A stretch of DNA of 64,000 nt, taken from positions 124,001 to 188,000 of the forward strand of contig NZ_JARNTW010000002.1 in NCBI RefSeq assembly GCF_029433105.1. The letters run 5' to 3'. The translations under genes were made by a program, and so were the position numbers. Numbering within the stretch: position 1 is the stretch's first letter; the number at the start of each line of letters is the position of its first letter. The notes under the pieces were generated by a model. That model was not told the origin of the DNA. It saw nothing but the letters and a program-made list of their open reading frames with translations, and ran no database searches. This DNA is from Runella sp. MFBS21 (lineage in GTDB: Bacteria > Bacteroidota > Bacteroidia > Cytophagales > Spirosomataceae). Of the stretch, positions 62,501-64,000 are shown piece after piece.

Positions 62501-63254
62501 TGCTTACAAACTGATTGAAAGTGTCTTTATACTGCTCACTTACCGGAATGGTAGTATTCCCAATTTGAATGCTATTGCGTGTAAGAGAAGTGATTTTTTC
62601 TAAAGAAACAATAAACGAACGGTGTACCCTCATAAAGCGCCGTGACGGAAGCTTATCTTCGAGTGCTTTCAGACTTGTAAGCGATAAAATGGGCTTGGTA
62701 GAGCTTTGTAAATGCACCTTTACGTAATCTTTCAGCCCTTCGATATACAAAATATCATTGAACGCTACCCTTACCAACTGATACTCAACTTTCAAAAACA
62801 AGGAGTCTTCTTCGGGCTCGGCAGGAAGTGAAGCTGGCGTAGGCGGTGCTACTGGTGCTGGAGTGGGGCGATTCACTAGCTCAAAGTATCCTTTGGCCTT
62901 GGTCGCTGCTCTCAAAAATTCCTCATAATTAAATGGCTTCAGTAAGTAATCAAGAGCATCTACTTTATAACCTTCAAGGGCAAAATTGTTGAAAGCTGTC
63001 GTGAAAATAATGCGTGGACCTGCTCCATTTTGCTGGCTTTGAGAAAGAATGCGAGCCAATTCGATGCCTGTCAAATCGGGCATTTGAATATCCAAAAAAA
63101 TCAAATCAACTTGGAGCGTGTGCAGTCCCTGTAAGGCTTCTACTGCACTGGAGTATTTTCCTATTAAATTAAGAAAAGGAGTTTTTTCGATAAAAACACT
63201 CACCAATCCCAAGGCAAGTGGTTCGTCATCAACGGCTATGCAATTGAGCATCAT
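62490..63254 (-). CDS. LytTR-family response regulator
   Basis: The 254-residue regulator has a receiver domain (1-120; acidic pocket VDDEPLA, phospho-acceptor Asp in LIFLDIQMPDLTG, Lys in YLLKPFNYEEF), a Pro/Ala-rich linker (RPTPAPVAPPTPASLPAEPE) and a LytTR DNA-binding domain (about 155-252: DILYIEGLKDYVKVHL, RFMRVHRSFIVSLEKI). It overlaps the kinase gene by 26 bases, so the two are translationally coupled and form a two-component system. Its target genes are unknown. Confidence 0.95.
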   Translation of the reverse strand: MMLNCIAVDDEPLALGLVSVFIEKTPFLNLIGKYSSAVEALQGLHTLQVDLIFLDIQMPDLTGIELARILSQSQQNGAGPRIIFTTAFNNFALEGYKVDALDYLLKPFNYEEFLRAATKAKGYFELVNRPTPAPVAPPTPASLPAEPEEDSLFLKVEYQLVRVAFNDILYIEGLKDYVKVHLQSSTKPILSLTSLKALEDKLPSRRFMRVHRSFIVSLEKITSLTRNSIQIGNTTIPVSEQYKDTFNQFVSKWA

Positions 63255-64000
63255 AGAGAGGCGGACTAGAGTGATTAGTTTGTGATTGAACAGCGGTAGT
63301 TTGAAGGGTCAATTCTACCAAAAATTCATCATTGGCGGTATGCTCCGTAATTTTAAGATCATAACGGTCGGGATATAACAAATCCAGACGACGACGCGTG
63401 TTGACCAATCCAATACCGTTGCTTTCTTCCAACGATACGCTTTTCTGTGAAAAGAGCGTATTTCTCACTTCTACCCGTAAAATTTGAGCTTCTTGCTTGA
63501 TACCAATATAAATATGACTGGGCTGGGTAGCACTTACCCCGTGTTTAAAGGCATTTTCGAGAAAAGGCAAAAGTATCATGGGGGCGATAGCTACGTCAGT
63601 TTGGGGAGTGGGTTGTTCAAACTCTACTTTTACTTTATCGGTGAGTCGAAGCTGCATAAGTTGGATATAGTCTTGCAAAAAAGCAATCTCTTGACTCAAT
63701 CTGACAGTCCCTTCTTTGGTTTCATACAATACATACCGCATCATTCTGGATAATCTATGCAATGCTTCCTGAGCCGATTCTACATCTATCATGGTAAGGG
63801 CATAGATATTGTTGAGGGTATTGAAGAAAAAGTGAGGGTTGATTTGGGCTTTCAAAAAGGAAAGCTCAGAAGTAACTTTGTCTTTCTCCAATTGTACCCG
63901 TACTTGGGTGTCTTTTTGCCATGTTTGCACTACCGTAATACTCGTACTTGCCCCAAGCGAAAGCAAAGAATACAGGAAAGTAAAAGAATCAAAGCGGCGC
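63229..64000 (-). CDS. LytS-type sensor histidine kinase, C-terminal part (runs off the window end)
   Basis: The frame is open through base 64000, so the N-terminus is missing. Visible: the end of a membrane helix (FTFLYSLLSLGAST), a short coil, and the His_kinase domain with the phospho-acceptor His in KAQINPHFFFNTLNNIYAL. The ATPase part has LLPFLENAFKHGV (N box) and SNGIGLVNTRRRLDLLY (G box). It is the partner of the overlapping LytTR regulator. The sensed signal depends on the missing membrane part. Confidence 0.93.
   Translation of the reverse strand, partial: RRFDSFTFLYSLLSLGASTSITVVQTWQKDTQVRVQLEKDKVTSELSFLKAQINPHFFFNTLNNIYALTMIDVESAQEALHRLSRMMRYVLYETKEGTVRLSQEIAFLQDYIQLMQLRLTDKVKVEFEQPTPQTDVAIAPMILLPFLENAFKHGVSATQPSHIYIGIKQEAQILRVEVRNTLFSQKSVSLEESNGIGLVNTRRRLDLLYPDRYDLKITEHTANDEFLVELTLQTTAVQSQTNHSSPPLYDAQLHSR

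Overview
The window is a stretch of chromosome from a Bacteroidota bacterium, most likely a member of the Cytophagales. The evidence is a SusC-type receptor with FecR and an ECF sigma factor, a TonB receptor/DUF4249 pair, a type IX secretion C-terminal signal, a class III PPK2, a BlaI/M56 locus and TAnnTTTG-type promoter boxes. I cannot name the genus from the sequence. No rRNA, tRNA or CRISPR array is visible.

Layout. 1-2.3 kb (minus): ECF sigma, FecR anti-sigma and the start of a SusC-like receptor. 2.4-4.7 kb (plus): RimB-like protease, RimK glutamate ligase and a NUDIX-type regulator. 4.7-14.2 kb: mostly housekeeping genes (membrane MutS-like ATPase, thioesterase, enoyl-CoA hydratase, PAP2-like protein, rpoN, tyrS, guaB). 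14.2-18.3 kb: a possible small inverted-repeat element, then an AraC regulator, an MFS permease and a cytoplasmic trehalase. 18.3-26.8 kb: DUF3127, a 39-residue membrane protein, hisB, an M20 amidohydrolase, a DMT exporter, PPK2, a VF530-type protein, alcohol dehydrogenase and a two-domain Usp.

26.9-31.8 kb is the most unusual region. An intact BlaI repressor lies upstream of an M56/BlaR1-type receptor gene that carries an in-frame amber codon and a second, C-terminal frameshift. Three tandem intact genes follow. Each keeps only the receptor's last membrane-anchor segment plus its extracytoplasmic sensor and plug-like modules. I call these 'satellites'. 31.9-33.7 kb holds a dienelactone hydrolase and seven copies of a 124-125 bp hairpin repeat. 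33.7-39.8 kb is a CzcCBA heavy-metal efflux operon headed by a PepSY-like lipoprotein gene; four TTAAA(G/A) boxes at exact 11-bp spacing lie just upstream.

40.0-42.7 kb: sufC and sufD are separated by a toxin-antitoxin pair whose YoeB-type toxin is broken by a 16-bp insertion. 43.9-45.6 kb: a tandem triplet of secreted proteins of unknown family, the middle copy frameshifted in an A-tract. 45.7-49 kb: TonB receptor and DUF4249 lipoprotein. 49.0-51.2 kb: a lipoprotein gene split by an ISAs1-family element with an 8-bp target duplication. 51.4-64 kb: a Crp/Fnr regulator divergent from a GH65 phosphorylase, a GT2 glycosyltransferase, a large type IX cargo protein, an esterase, a 2OG-Fe(II) oxygenase, a DUF6600-like protein and a LytR/LytS-type two-component pair that runs off the end.

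Gene decay is a recurring theme. Four genes are broken by different means (point nonsense plus frameshift, short insertion, homopolymer slippage, IS insertion), and in each case the ancestral frame can be rebuilt from the sequence.
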